From Bacteroidota bacterium (GTDB lineage: Bacteria > Bacteroidota > Bacteroidia > Bacteroidales > FEN-979), in NCBI GenBank assembly GCA_026391355.1, contig JAPLDH010000011.1:1-64000 (forward strand): a stretch of DNA of 64,000 nucleotides, in the 5' to 3' direction. Positions 35,876 through 45,449 of this stretch are shown piece after piece. The notes beneath the pieces are model-generated. The model saw only the letters and a program-made list of their open reading frames with translations, ran no database searches and was not told the origin of the DNA. The translations under genes and the position numbers were made by a program. The first letter of the stretch is position 1, and every line of letters begins with the position of its first letter.

Positions 35876-37174
35876 TTATTTCCACTTGGGTAAAACAGTC
35901 CGGTACACTGAAAGCAATTCTTCAGTAACCTGCTTGCAGTCATAATATTTTTCGGCACCCCTTCTGGCGGCCAAACCTAAAGCGGTTATCTTCTCCGGTT
36001 CTGCCAGCAGGGTGGCTATCTTTGCGGCCAGGGATACAGCATCGTTGGGGTGATAAACAACTCCCCCTCCCGATCTTTCTATGATCTCAGGGAAGGCGCC
36101 CAGTGCAGGCTGAACGACAGGTATTCCTGATGCCATAGCTTCCAACTGGTAAAGGCCAAATCCTTCTCCCTTCAGCACAGGTACTGACAGGAGTGTGAGT
36201 CCCGAAAAGAAATTAGCAAGATTTGGAAAGTCAAATTCCGGGATTATCTCCACTTGATCAGCTAATCCATTTTTCCCAAGATTTTTCATCTGGTAGAGGA
36301 TAAAAGAGCGATCGTCACCGGTGTGACCCCCTGTAAGCCGGAGTTTCAGGTTGCTGTTACGTGGATCTTTTTTCAGCAGGATGAAAGCATCGACCAATAT
36401 CCCTAACCCATTTTCTTCGCATAGGCGCGAAAGGTAACCGATCGTTGGGTTTTCAAGGGATGGAGAGGCAAAGCGGTATTGTGTTGTATCGATCCCGATA
36501 GGAATGCTATGAACTTTACCTTCCGGAAGTTGCATTTTTCTTTTCATTTCCGAGGCAAACCAATCGCTCACAGCGATGAGGGCATCGACACCTGCCGCCC
36601 GCTGTGCAAGGAGATCCCATAATTTTTCACGGGCTGCAGGTTCCATGGCATCGATCCAAACATCTTCGTCCTGCAGTGAGCAGACAACCGGCACACCAAC
36701 CTCACGGCGTATCATCCCTGCCATACCCAGCAGCAGGGCATTGGAAAAATGGACGATGTCTGGTTTTTCGTGATATTTCAGGTAGTTCACGATCTCAGCT
36801 AAGTCTTCGCGTTGCAAACCATCCTCACCCAGTAGCATCGATTCCGTGAGGGCTTCCAGGCCATGTGCCCGTGTCGACCCGGCTTTCCTGGCAGCGTAGC
36901 GCAGCACAGGACCCGAATTCAGTAATCTATGAAGCCATCCCGGCATACGGCGCAAAGCAGGGAACATCTGTTTTATATAGATACTGACGGCCCCATAAAA
37001 AACAGGTGGACCATCAGGGATCACCGTACCATTCATTACAAGCGGAAGGTACACTGGAAGAATCACCGTATCATGACCGGCCTGGCGCAGCGAAGCCACA
37101 ATGGCAGAATCACGGAGGCAATTTCCACAGTAAAATGTTCCCCCGAAACCGGGGACGATGTGAACGATCTTCAT
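35876..37174 (-). CDS. Glycosyltransferase family 4 protein, last gene of the redox operon
   Basis: 432 residues of GT-B fold: N-terminal MKIVHIVPGFGGTFYCGNCLRD, nucleotide-sugar-binding C-terminal half with IGYLSRLCEENGLGILVDAF and the GEGFGLYQLEAMASGIPVV motif of retaining GT4 enzymes. The donor and acceptor are unknown. Its ATG overlaps the stop of the upstream propeller gene by 4 bases (ATGA), so it belongs to the operon even though its link to electron transfer is unclear. Confidence 0.85.
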   Translation of the reverse strand: MKIVHIVPGFGGTFYCGNCLRDSAIVASLRQAGHDTVILPVYLPLVMNGTVIPDGPPVFYGAVSIYIKQMFPALRRMPGWLHRLLNSGPVLRYAARKAGSTRAHGLEALTESMLLGEDGLQREDLAEIVNYLKYHEKPDIVHFSNALLLGMAGMIRREVGVPVVCSLQDEDVWIDAMEPAAREKLWDLLAQRAAGVDALIAVSDWFASEMKRKMQLPEGKVHSIPIGIDTTQYRFASPSLENPTIGYLSRLCEENGLGILVDAFILLKKDPRNSNLKLRLTGGHTGDDRSFILYQMKNLGKNGLADQVEIIPEFDFPNLANFFSGLTLLSVPVLKGEGFGLYQLEAMASGIPVVQPALGAFPEIIERSGGGVVYHPNDAVSLAAKIATLLAEPEKITALGLAARRGAEKYYDCKQVTEELLSVYRTVLPKWK

Positions 37175-38301
37175 TTTCCAAACATATATATATTTCCGTC
37201 TTCAGCACCCACCACAATCCCGGCCGAGGTTACCGCAGGTGTGCTGTTTATGGGTGAACCGATCTCATAACTCCATACCATTGTCCCGGTTGCAAGGTCA
37301 AGCATGCGGATCCTGCCGTCGGCTGAGGCAACTACAACAAGCTTTTCAATAATAACGGGTGAAGCATCCACTTTCCCCAGGGCTTTATATTTCCACAGGA
37401 GGTCCCCCGTTGAAGCGTTGAAACAATAAACAGTCTTATTCTGTGATCCGATGATCACCCTGTTCCCGGCAATGGCAGGAGAGGAGAGGAAAGTGCCACC
37501 GCCGTCCTTCTTCCATACCATTTTTTTCTTTCTCAGGTTAAAACAGAAAAATTCCCCGTCGTAATTGCCGAAAAAGGCATTGTTTCCTCCAATGGCAGGC
37601 GAGGAGGCCATATATGTTCCAATGTCAATCTTATCTATCAGTCGCCCGTTGTTTGTATTCACCAGGTAAAGATGTCCGTCGCATCCCCCGAAAATAGCTA
37701 TCTTTCCAAACAGTGCCGGCGTTCCGTTGATGTAATTGGCCGTTTCATACTTCCAGCGCAGTTTTCCGGTCAGACCATCGACACAATGCAGGTTATAATC
37801 GTAGCTGCCTGCCAGGATACCGAATCCTTTGTCATTTTGCCACTCCACACAATTCGGAGCCCCTGATATCTGTCCTTCGGTGACATACTGCCATTGTTCC
37901 GTTCCGTTTGCGATGTTCACAGCAAAAATTTTCCCTTCAAGGGTGCCTGCTATTATTGAATTCCCGGCTATCAAAGGGGGCGCCTCGATGCTGTTTCCTG
38001 CATTGAACTTCCAGAGCAGTTTCCCGCTAATCGTTAGTGCATATAGAAACCCATCATCTGACCCGATGAAAATATTTCCGTTGCACACCACAGCCGAGGA
38101 TTTTACCGCATCACCAGTTTTAAAGCTCCACAACAGTTTTAGGGGCGGTGAAAGGCTTGCTGCAGAGTATCCTGTGAGTTGTGCATCGCCCCGGAACCCG
38201 GGCCAGCAGGTGGCGCTGCGTTTCTGGGCGGTTAGAGGACTCCAGTTTAATATTAGTAACAGAAAGACTATCAATATAATATAATTTTTATTCGTATTCA
38301 T
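37171..38301 (-). CDS. PQQ-type beta-propeller protein (exported)
   Basis: 376 residues from the ATG at 38301, chosen because the ATG at 38340 would lie inside the upstream gene. Signal peptide (IILIVFLLLILNW), then ~7 blades with the repeated GxLYALxxxxGxLLWKF pattern characteristic of quinoprotein/BamB-like propellers (for example GFLYALTISGKLLWKF and VYCFNASTGDLLWKY). PQQ-binding residues of alcohol dehydrogenases are not evident, so binding of PQQ is not assumed. Confidence 0.8.
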   Translation of the reverse strand: MNTNKNYIILIVFLLLILNWSPLTAQKRSATCWPGFRGDAQLTGYSAASLSPPLKLLWSFKTGDAVKSSAVVCNGNIFIGSDDGFLYALTISGKLLWKFNAGNSIEAPPLIAGNSIIAGTLEGKIFAVNIANGTEQWQYVTEGQISGAPNCVEWQNDKGFGILAGSYDYNLHCVDGLTGKLRWKYETANYINGTPALFGKIAIFGGCDGHLYLVNTNNGRLIDKIDIGTYMASSPAIGGNNAFFGNYDGEFFCFNLRKKKMVWKKDGGGTFLSSPAIAGNRVIIGSQNKTVYCFNASTGDLLWKYKALGKVDASPVIIEKLVVVASADGRIRMLDLATGTMVWSYEIGSPINSTPAVTSAGIVVGAEDGNIYMFGK

Positions 38302-38315
38302 TTTGATGAAAGATG

Positions 38316-39947
38316 TTAAAAGTGTCCGATCTTTTCCCAACCATTTCCGGTCATTCTGTAACGCATCCTGTATTCTACTCCCTCTTCCTGATCAAGAAAG
38401 GAGAGCGCTCCTGTCGGACATCCTTCCACGCAGAAAAAAGCCGACCGGGTGATCCCATCGTGAAGCGTATTCCCTAATGGAACCCCAATGTGTACGTTGA
38501 AGCCTCTGCCAATGAATGTCAGCCCAAGTTCTTCCTTATAGTTTGCGGTAATTTCAACACATATTCCGCATTTAATGCATTTTTCGGGCTCATAAACCAG
38601 CAATTTATGACGGATTAACCGGGTGAGTTTTTTTCTTGCCGGGCCGGTAAACCGTTTCCAGTTGGCATGGTACTCATCTGACAGGATACGAAGTTTACAA
38701 CTGACAGGTTTCCGGCAATCGCAGTGAAGACAACGACCGGCTTCCAGCATGGCTTCTTCAGCACTGAACCCGTTCAGCCATCCGTCTTTTGGTTCGATAC
38801 GGTTTCCGTGGAGGCTTTCCTGCAGATACTCTTCAGCTTCTCCCGGCAAAAGATGTGAAATAGCAGAATGGAAGCTGAATCTGATACGTTTTTGTTTTCC
38901 TGCTGTGAGATAAAGATCTGTTTCGACTGCTGCCAGTTTTCCCTGGGCGACCGACCTTATGGCCATCTGCTGGTTCTTTATGACGCTGCCACATCCGAAT
39001 ATACCCCGACGTCCTGTAGCGAAGGTCTTGTGGTTGAACAACTTTCCTTCCACATCGACTGGGAGAGAGAAGGAAAGGATTGGATTTTCAGCAGGGTTTC
39101 CTGTGGCAAGGATTACTGCATCATTACCGGGCATGATTTCCTCTTCAAAGCGTTTTGCATCTATCTCCTGGCCTGTCAGGATAACAATCCCTATAGAAGC
39201 CAGGCCGTCAATTTCGGTATCGAGTACCCAACATGGGAGTTTTTCTTCCGGAATCGAATACCTGAGCTGACCTCCGGGCATATACTGCCGTTCATAAATT
39301 GTTACTGAATAACCCATTTTGCGGAGGTAAAAAGCTGCTGATAACCCGGCAGGGCCGGAACCGATCACAGCAACCTTTCTTCCATTTTCCTCAGGAAATG
39401 TGAGCAGGTTCTCCATGCGTCTTTTGTCATCCGAGGCCGTGAAGCGTTTCAGCATACAGATAGAAACAGGTTCGTCGACAGACTTGCGGTGACATGCTTT
39501 TTCACAAGGAGCAGGACAGATATAGCCGAGGATGAGCGGAAGGGCGATCTCTTCTTTTACGATCTTCAGTGCTTCTGCGAAATGGCCGCCTGCGATCAGC
39601 CTGTTCATCAGCGGGATGTTCATGAAGGAGGGACAAGAGAGCCTGCATGGTGCTTCACAATCTCCCAGATGGTCGCCCAGCAGAAGTTCCAATGCTTCCC
39701 GGCGTACTTCCCGGATTTCGGAAGAGTGAGTCTGGATCAGCATTCCTTCATGCACCGGGATAGCACAGGAAGGAATCAGCTTCCCGCTCCCAAGCTCCTT
39801 CACCATGCACACCATGCATGAAGGGTGGTTTGTATGGCCTTCACTGTAACACATCGTTGGGATGGAGATCCCAAGTGCACCCGCTGCCTGAAGGACAGTG
39901 GTGCCGGGTGAGACGTCGATGGTCAGGTTGTCGATGGTTACTTTCAT
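38316..39947 (-). CDS. GltD/NfnB-like flavo-iron-sulfur protein lacking the NAD(P)H domain
   Basis: 543 residues from the ATG at 39947, 2 bases after the upstream stop. In order: an N-terminal [2Fe-2S] ferredoxin domain (C33, C44, C47, C61); the GltD-type cluster region (C97, C101, C105 and C144, C148, C152); an FAD-binding fold (VAVIGSGPAGLSAA, ~193-206); and DAVILATG at ~276. At that point ordinary GltD/NfnB proteins insert a ~130-residue NAD(P)H domain; here only ~30 residues separate it from the FAD-closing GIFGCGS at ~315. A C-terminal iron-sulfur region follows (C457, C460, C463, with C506 and C510 far downstream). The flavin probably exchanges electrons with the adjacent NuoEF-like protein rather than with NAD(P)H directly. 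Confidence 0.85.
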   Translation of the reverse strand: MKVTIDNLTIDVSPGTTVLQAAGALGISIPTMCYSEGHTNHPSCMVCMVKELGSGKLIPSCAIPVHEGMLIQTHSSEIREVRREALELLLGDHLGDCEAPCRLSCPSFMNIPLMNRLIAGGHFAEALKIVKEEIALPLILGYICPAPCEKACHRKSVDEPVSICMLKRFTASDDKRRMENLLTFPEENGRKVAVIGSGPAGLSAAFYLRKMGYSVTIYERQYMPGGQLRYSIPEEKLPCWVLDTEIDGLASIGIVILTGQEIDAKRFEEEIMPGNDAVILATGNPAENPILSFSLPVDVEGKLFNHKTFATGRRGIFGCGSVIKNQQMAIRSVAQGKLAAVETDLYLTAGKQKRIRFSFHSAISHLLPGEAEEYLQESLHGNRIEPKDGWLNGFSAEEAMLEAGRCLHCDCRKPVSCKLRILSDEYHANWKRFTGPARKKLTRLIRHKLLVYEPEKCIKCGICVEITANYKEELGLTFIGRGFNVHIGVPLGNTLHDGITRSAFFCVEGCPTGALSFLDQEEGVEYRMRYRMTGNGWEKIGHF

Positions 39948-39949
39948 AT

Positions 39950-42304
39950 TCAGGCCACGGATACGGCATCTACAGGGCAAACCTGCCGGCAGATGTCACA
40001 TTTAATACATTTATCAGGATCCACTTCATGGATCTCATAGGGTTTGTAAGCAATGGCTCCCGATGGGCAGCGCTGAGAGCATCGTGTACAACCAATACAT
40101 TGATCATTGATCGAATAACAGATAAGTGCTGCACACTTTGCTGCAGGACACCGGCCCTGTATATGGGCTTCATACTCATCATGGAAATAGCGCAGCGTGG
40201 TCAGCACAGGGTTGGGGGCTGTTTTTCCAAGACCGCACAGACTTCCGCCTTGTACACTATGTGCCAGTTGTTCAATATGTATAAGGTCGTTGTGAGAACC
40301 TTGTCCGCTACGGATCTTTTCGAGCAATTCCAGCATCCTCCGTGTGCCTACCCTGCAAAAGGTACACTTACCACACGATTGGCTCTGGGTGAAGGAAAGA
40401 AAGTAATGAGCCAGGTCGACCATACAATCACGGTCGTCGAGTACAATCAATCCCCCCGAACCCATCATAGCCCCTGCCGTGGATAGAGACTCAAAATCGA
40501 TCTGCATGTCAGCCAGGGAGGCGGGGATGCAACCTCCTGAAGGTCCTCCGATCTGCACCGCTTTAAACGATCTGCCACCGGCGATGCCACCACCGATCTC
40601 CTCCACCACTTGACGGATGGTAATGCCCATTGGAACCTCGATGAGTCCACCCCGGTTCACCTTGCCGGCCAATGCGAAGACCTTGGTTCCTTTGCTGCCC
40701 GAGGTACCGATAGAAGAGAATGCAGAAGCTCCGTTGCGTAAGATCCAGGGGACCAGGGAAAAAGTTTCGGTGTTGTTAATCAGCGTGGGCTTTCCGTTTA
40801 ACCCCTGAATAGCCGGGTATGGAGGTCTCAGCCTCGGCGTTCCACGGTTTCCCTCAACTGAAGCGATCAACGCAGTTTCTTCGCCGCAGACAAATGCCCC
40901 GGCACCCTGAAAAATCCGGATAGAAAAGCTGAAGCGTGAATTCATAACAGAATCGCCCAGGATGCCTTCCTGCCTGCATACTTCCAGTGCATCTTTCACT
41001 CTTTGAACAGCCAGGGGATATTCAGCCCTGATATAGAAGATACCTTCAGAAGCCCCGGTAGCATATCCTGCAATCAGCATCCCCTCGATGATCCGGAATG
41101 GATAGGATTCAAGAAGCATGCGGTCCATGAAAGCACCGGGATCACCTTCATCACCGTTGCATATGATGTATTTTTTCTCTGTTTCCTGATCTCTGACCAA
41201 CTGCCATTTTTTACCGCTTGGAAATCCGGCTCCACCCCGGCCACGGAGACCACTCCTGACAATCTCATCGATTACCTCCTGTGGCGACATTTTGGAAAAA
41301 CAGTGTGAAAGGGCACTGAAACCGTTCTTCGACCTGTATTCTTCAAGATTGTTAGGAGAAAGAACACCACGATACTCGGTAGCAATCGCCATCTGGGGAT
41401 CGAGAAAGTCGCAAAGAGGTGTGTCCCGCTGATCCGCACTATACCTGTTGAAGGTTACCGGGGAATCGTCTTCAACTATATGATCGAGCCAATGAACCAG
41501 TTTTGTCTTCATCCTGTCGAACAAACCCGATGGTCTGAAATGCGATAATAATACATCCCGGACCTCTTCAGGTTTGATCTGTGCATAGAAAACCCCAGGT
41601 TCGCCCGGTTTGATGATCTCCAGAAGGGGTACCTGGTTACAAACACCCACGCATCCAACCTGTTTCACACTGACATTGATACCTGTTCCGGCAAGGGTTT
41701 CCTCCAATGATCGCTTCACTTCATAGCTGCCACTGGCCACACAGCATGAACCAAGTCCCAAACGAATCTCACCCTGTACACCCTGCAGGTCTATGTGGCG
41801 GGAACTTTTCTTGTTGTTTGATTTGACAGACTTCACAAGGAAATCTTTCAGCAACAGCCTGGTCTCCTCCGGCTTTACATGTCCGTAAGTGATCTCATCT
41901 ACTTTGACCACGGGAGCCAAAGTACAACAGCCAAGGCAGGCAACCTTTTCCAGTGTAAACATACCCGTAGAATCGGTCAGTTCACCCTTTTTCAGTCCCA
42001 GTTCACGGACAAATGCATCATACACGATCATTGAACCCTTCACATGACAGGCCGTTCCGGTACATACCCGTATGATATGCCTGCCGGCCGGTTCGAAACG
42101 GAACTGTCCGTAAAACGAGGCAACGCTCTCTATTTTTGCGGGGGTAATTTCCGTGGTTTCACACACACGCAACAGGGCCGGTGCAGGCAGGAAACGGAAT
42201 TCCTGCTGGATTGCCTGAAGGATTGGTATTACCGATTCCTTTCCGGAGCCATATTGTGCCACGATCTGGTCGACCGATTCGCGCATGTTGGTATTGTCAT
42301 TCAT
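39950..42304 (-). CDS. Fused NuoE-NuoF-type NADH-reactive subunit with two extra ferredoxin clusters
   Basis: 784 residues: NuoE domain (1-~160) with [2Fe-2S] ligands C81, C86, C123, C127; a second thioredoxin-like [2Fe-2S] domain (~175-255: C187/C188, C218, C222); NuoF domain with FMN/NADH motif GRGGAGFP (355-362) and GAGAFVCGEETALIASVEG; a [4Fe-4S] site (C644, C647, C650, C690); and two C-terminal [4Fe-4S] clusters (C736-C746 and C766-C776). This matches HydB/HndC or FDH-beta-type subunits of bifurcating and NAD-linked enzymes, with NuoE added. No hydrogenase or formate dehydrogenase catalytic subunit is nearby, so its partner is probably the GltD-like protein. Confidence 0.92.
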   Translation of the reverse strand: MNDNTNMRESVDQIVAQYGSGKESVIPILQAIQQEFRFLPAPALLRVCETTEITPAKIESVASFYGQFRFEPAGRHIIRVCTGTACHVKGSMIVYDAFVRELGLKKGELTDSTGMFTLEKVACLGCCTLAPVVKVDEITYGHVKPEETRLLLKDFLVKSVKSNNKKSSRHIDLQGVQGEIRLGLGSCCVASGSYEVKRSLEETLAGTGINVSVKQVGCVGVCNQVPLLEIIKPGEPGVFYAQIKPEEVRDVLLSHFRPSGLFDRMKTKLVHWLDHIVEDDSPVTFNRYSADQRDTPLCDFLDPQMAIATEYRGVLSPNNLEEYRSKNGFSALSHCFSKMSPQEVIDEIVRSGLRGRGGAGFPSGKKWQLVRDQETEKKYIICNGDEGDPGAFMDRMLLESYPFRIIEGMLIAGYATGASEGIFYIRAEYPLAVQRVKDALEVCRQEGILGDSVMNSRFSFSIRIFQGAGAFVCGEETALIASVEGNRGTPRLRPPYPAIQGLNGKPTLINNTETFSLVPWILRNGASAFSSIGTSGSKGTKVFALAGKVNRGGLIEVPMGITIRQVVEEIGGGIAGGRSFKAVQIGGPSGGCIPASLADMQIDFESLSTAGAMMGSGGLIVLDDRDCMVDLAHYFLSFTQSQSCGKCTFCRVGTRRMLELLEKIRSGQGSHNDLIHIEQLAHSVQGGSLCGLGKTAPNPVLTTLRYFHDEYEAHIQGRCPAAKCAALICYSINDQCIGCTRCSQRCPSGAIAYKPYEIHEVDPDKCIKCDICRQVCPVDAVSVA

Positions 42305-42353
42305 TTTTTTACCCCTGCCTCACCCCGGTATATTTGGGATGATGGGTTTGATA

Positions 42354-44159
42354 TTATTTCGTTATACAGAATAAATGTTTATTTCCTCTGATGTAGATCC
42401 TGCCTTCCCCGAACGCGGGGGTGCACACCGAACCCTCTCCAAGTGAAGGTTCTCCTATCACAGCAAGGATTTTATCTGCACGAAGAATATGCATCATTCC
42501 CTGCTTATCCAGAATATATATCTTTCCTTCCGCGATCATCGGAGAGGAATAAACCGATTTTTCTAGTTCCTTCACCCAGTATTTCTTTCCCGTGGCCGCA
42601 TCATAACAAACCACAACACCGTAACTTGTAACCACGATGACAATATCATTTATGGCAACCGGACTGGGCACATCCGACAGGTATTCATTATCTTCCCATG
42701 CCAGGGAAGGGGTTTCGCCCAACCGGATGGCTGCCAGCTTTGAATATTCATTGATGGAAAAAACCATCCCATTAGCATAGGTAACCGATGGACCGACTTC
42801 ACCTGAGATGCAGTCAAGTTTCCAGAGTTCCTTTCCCGTTGCAGGATCATAGGAGGTTACATCCGGTTCGGCAGCCAGCAATAGTTCCATCCTGCTCCCT
42901 GTATTCGCCAGTACGGGTGACGCCCAGGATACTTTGACATTGCGTGCGGTTTCCCATACCTTTTCCCCGGTTTTCCCGGCAAATGCGATCACTTTTCCTG
43001 ACACTGTCTGGTCATATTGAATGATCAGCATGTCATGATACATGATGAGGGAAGAGGAGTGACCATAATGGTTTTTTGGCAAACCGAGACTTTTCGTCCA
43101 GATAATTTTTCCCTCAAAATCGAGTGCCGCCAGGTCACCATTTGCGAAAATAGTGTAGATCCTTTGCCCGTCAGTCGTAAGGGTCGGGGCAGCCAGCCCC
43201 GTTTCTGCATTCACCTTGGGATTCTGTCCGGGGCTTCCTGGGATTTTCGAAAGGTCAGTGGTCCAGAGGATCTTTCCATCGGATGCACCGAGACAATAAA
43301 CTTCCCGCTTATTTTCCTTCGCACCGGAGAGAAAAATCTTGTCCTTCCATATGATCGGAGAATTATATCCCGGCAGGGGTATCTCTGTTTTCCACCCGAT
43401 ATTTTTTCCTGAAGCGCCATCCCATAAAACCGGGATATTTTTCTGAAAAGCAATCCCGTTTCCGCCGGGTCCCCGGAAAGAAGGGAAGTTCGACCGGATC
43501 TCCTGTTGTGTGGGGAAATCCTCAGCTACTGCCTGGTTACTTTTCACAGCATTACCCAGCAGACGGACTGTATCGGAAGTTAATGATGCAACAGGGGATT
43601 GTAAGACCGGGTTCCCGGTGATTGAATCTCTGCCTGATACGTTGGCTTTCAGGTGGCCAGCCTCAGCAGGTATTCCTGTGAGCATTCGATGGGTGAACCA
43701 TACAAGCGTGAGTGAAAAGGTCACCAAAAGGATGCCTGCAATGATAATCCAGCGTCGTTGTATCTTGCGGAGGTTCCATGGCTCCTCGGGTCCGGTTGCA
43801 GCGATAGACGGTATTTTCGGAGTTATCAGTTCTATGGTTTTCAGACAGATGATCATGACGAGAATGCATGCAACCAGAAGATATCCCCCTGCGCGAATCT
43901 GCCATTGACTGGTAAAAAAGACCTTTCTTGCCATAAGGTCAAGCTGGCGGATATCCTGCTTCAGTGCAATGTCTCCGGGATTCTGTATCAATCTTTCCTG
44001 CAGCAGGGTCAATGCCGGGGAATTCAGGGGGTCGGTACGTTTCAACTGAAAAAAATTGATGAAAATGAGGATGCAGATCAGGAGCGAAAAGATCCCGCTG
44101 ATCATCGCCAGGAGACGAAGAAATTTAACAAGGATCTCATCAGGGAGCAGCTTTTTCAT
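42354..44159 (-). CDS. Membrane-anchored PQQ-type propeller protein
   Basis: 601 residues. Three N-terminal membrane helices (~17-36, ~90-110, ~137-157) with intervening loops are followed by a propeller from ~residue 225 beginning FPSFRGPGGNGIAF, the family opening motif, and repeated GKILWTT, GEKVWETA, GKELWKL, GKKYWVKE turns. Such proteins may be periplasmic binding or sensing scaffolds. The three-helix anchor distinguishes it from the other propellers of the operon. Confidence 0.8.
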   Translation of the reverse strand: MKKLLPDEILVKFLRLLAMISGIFSLLICILIFINFFQLKRTDPLNSPALTLLQERLIQNPGDIALKQDIRQLDLMARKVFFTSQWQIRAGGYLLVACILVMIICLKTIELITPKIPSIAATGPEEPWNLRKIQRRWIIIAGILLVTFSLTLVWFTHRMLTGIPAEAGHLKANVSGRDSITGNPVLQSPVASLTSDTVRLLGNAVKSNQAVAEDFPTQQEIRSNFPSFRGPGGNGIAFQKNIPVLWDGASGKNIGWKTEIPLPGYNSPIIWKDKIFLSGAKENKREVYCLGASDGKILWTTDLSKIPGSPGQNPKVNAETGLAAPTLTTDGQRIYTIFANGDLAALDFEGKIIWTKSLGLPKNHYGHSSSLIMYHDMLIIQYDQTVSGKVIAFAGKTGEKVWETARNVKVSWASPVLANTGSRMELLLAAEPDVTSYDPATGKELWKLDCISGEVGPSVTYANGMVFSINEYSKLAAIRLGETPSLAWEDNEYLSDVPSPVAINDIVIVVTSYGVVVCYDAATGKKYWVKELEKSVYSSPMIAEGKIYILDKQGMMHILRADKILAVIGEPSLGEGSVCTPAFGEGRIYIRGNKHLFCITK

Positions 44160-44171
44160 CAGAAAGTAAGT

Positions 44172-45449
44172 TCAATTATTTGTTTTATCTTTTAATACCG
44201 GGCAATAATCCATACATTTAGCGCAACTGAAGCATGTTCCCCGGTTTGGTAAATAATCAGTCCGATAAGGTGTTCGTATCAGCCTGATAAGTGTGATTCC
44301 AAAAACCAATCCGACAAACCCGCCGAATATCCTGCTGCCGGTGAGGAAATCATCCTCAATTGTGGCAACCTCGGTCATCAATTGTTGTTGCTGAACACCG
44401 GATGACCTGAAAGCCGTGATCTCTGGTATTTCGGGTTGATCTTTCGATACGGGAGTTGCTTGGATCATACGGGCCAGCCGGACCCTGGAGTTTACCCCGG
44501 CCAACGTAAGATGCATCTTTCCGCCTGTCCATACACCACCCAGAACCAGTAATGGCAATAGTAAGGAGAGCAGGATCAGCTGGTTTACCTGCTTGCGCTG
44601 GCCTGCAGGATTTTTTTTCGTTTGCGGGAAATCGATCGCATCATAAGGACACACATTCTCACACAACCGGCACTGGATACACTCTGCAGGGGTGATGGTC
44701 ATGTGCTTCCAGGAAAATTGGCTCATCCAATTGAGCAATACACCGTACGGGCAGAGAAACCGGCAGTAGGGGCGGGCGATGAAAACCCCCGATACAAGAA
44801 GCAATCCGGCAAAAAGGAACATCCCGAAAGAAGCATTCAGCCGGAAAATGCCCACGAACGGATCGTAACGGCAGATAATGAATTCGGTGGTTGTGGCGGC
44901 GAACAATACTGCCAATCCGAGATAGAGGTAAGGGATCATTCCAAGGAAAGCATTCAGCCAGGCTCCCATGCGTACCGGCCTGAAAGAGACCAGGTCCTGG
45001 AAGGTACCAAACGGGCATACTGCAGCGCAAAAGGTCCTTCCAAAAAGAAGCGTGAAGACCAGCGGGATAAGGAAGAAGAATAAAACGGTGAGCGGAACGG
45101 TATAACTGCCGCTGAAAAGCGCCATTGTTACATTCTGGATCGCCCCGATAGAACAGACACATCCCTGGCGATAAAATCCGAAATAGGCAAGCGAAAACAA
45201 GGAAAGCAAGAAAACACCCATACGCGATCTGCGTTTCAGAACGAGGTAAGTTGCCAGAGAAAGAGTGAGTAACAATACGGTAACATCGAGCCAGGCGAGA
45301 AGTTCCGCCCTTGGAAGGGGAAGCTGTGCATCCGGTACAACATAACCTGACTCGAACTCCGGCTTGGGGAATCGCTGGATAGCCATGACAGCAGGAGGGG
45401 AAAGCCATCCTATTATTAAGAAAAAGAGGATAACCTGTTTTCGCCTCAT
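44172..45449 (-). CDS. NapH/NosR-like polytopic iron-sulfur membrane protein
   Basis: 425 residues with about seven helices and cysteine-rich loops: YRQGCVCSIGAIQN, GRTFCAAVCPFGTFQD, ARPYCRFLCPYGVLLNW, then two cytoplasmic-type ferredoxin motifs CIQCRLCENVCP and, at the C-terminus, CFSCAKCMDYCP. NapH and NosR pass quinol electrons to periplasmic proteins. Its ATG overlaps the stop of the Tat-exported ferredoxin gene by 4 bases, so the two very probably form a NapGH-like pair. Confidence 0.85.
   Translation of the reverse strand: MRRKQVILFFLIIGWLSPPAVMAIQRFPKPEFESGYVVPDAQLPLPRAELLAWLDVTVLLLTLSLATYLVLKRRSRMGVFLLSLFSLAYFGFYRQGCVCSIGAIQNVTMALFSGSYTVPLTVLFFFLIPLVFTLLFGRTFCAAVCPFGTFQDLVSFRPVRMGAWLNAFLGMIPYLYLGLAVLFAATTTEFIICRYDPFVGIFRLNASFGMFLFAGLLLVSGVFIARPYCRFLCPYGVLLNWMSQFSWKHMTITPAECIQCRLCENVCPYDAIDFPQTKKNPAGQRKQVNQLILLSLLLPLLVLGGVWTGGKMHLTLAGVNSRVRLARMIQATPVSKDQPEIPEITAFRSSGVQQQQLMTEVATIEDDFLTGSRIFGGFVGLVFGITLIRLIRTPYRTDYLPNRGTCFSCAKCMDYCPVLKDKTNN

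Noticed and set aside
39950-42304. Part of a complex I (nuo) operon
   Set aside because: NuoE and NuoF are fused and carry extra ferredoxin domains, and no other nuo genes are near.
39950-42304. Subunit of an [FeFe]-hydrogenase
   Set aside because: No H-cluster subunit with TSCCP-type motifs is present in the window.
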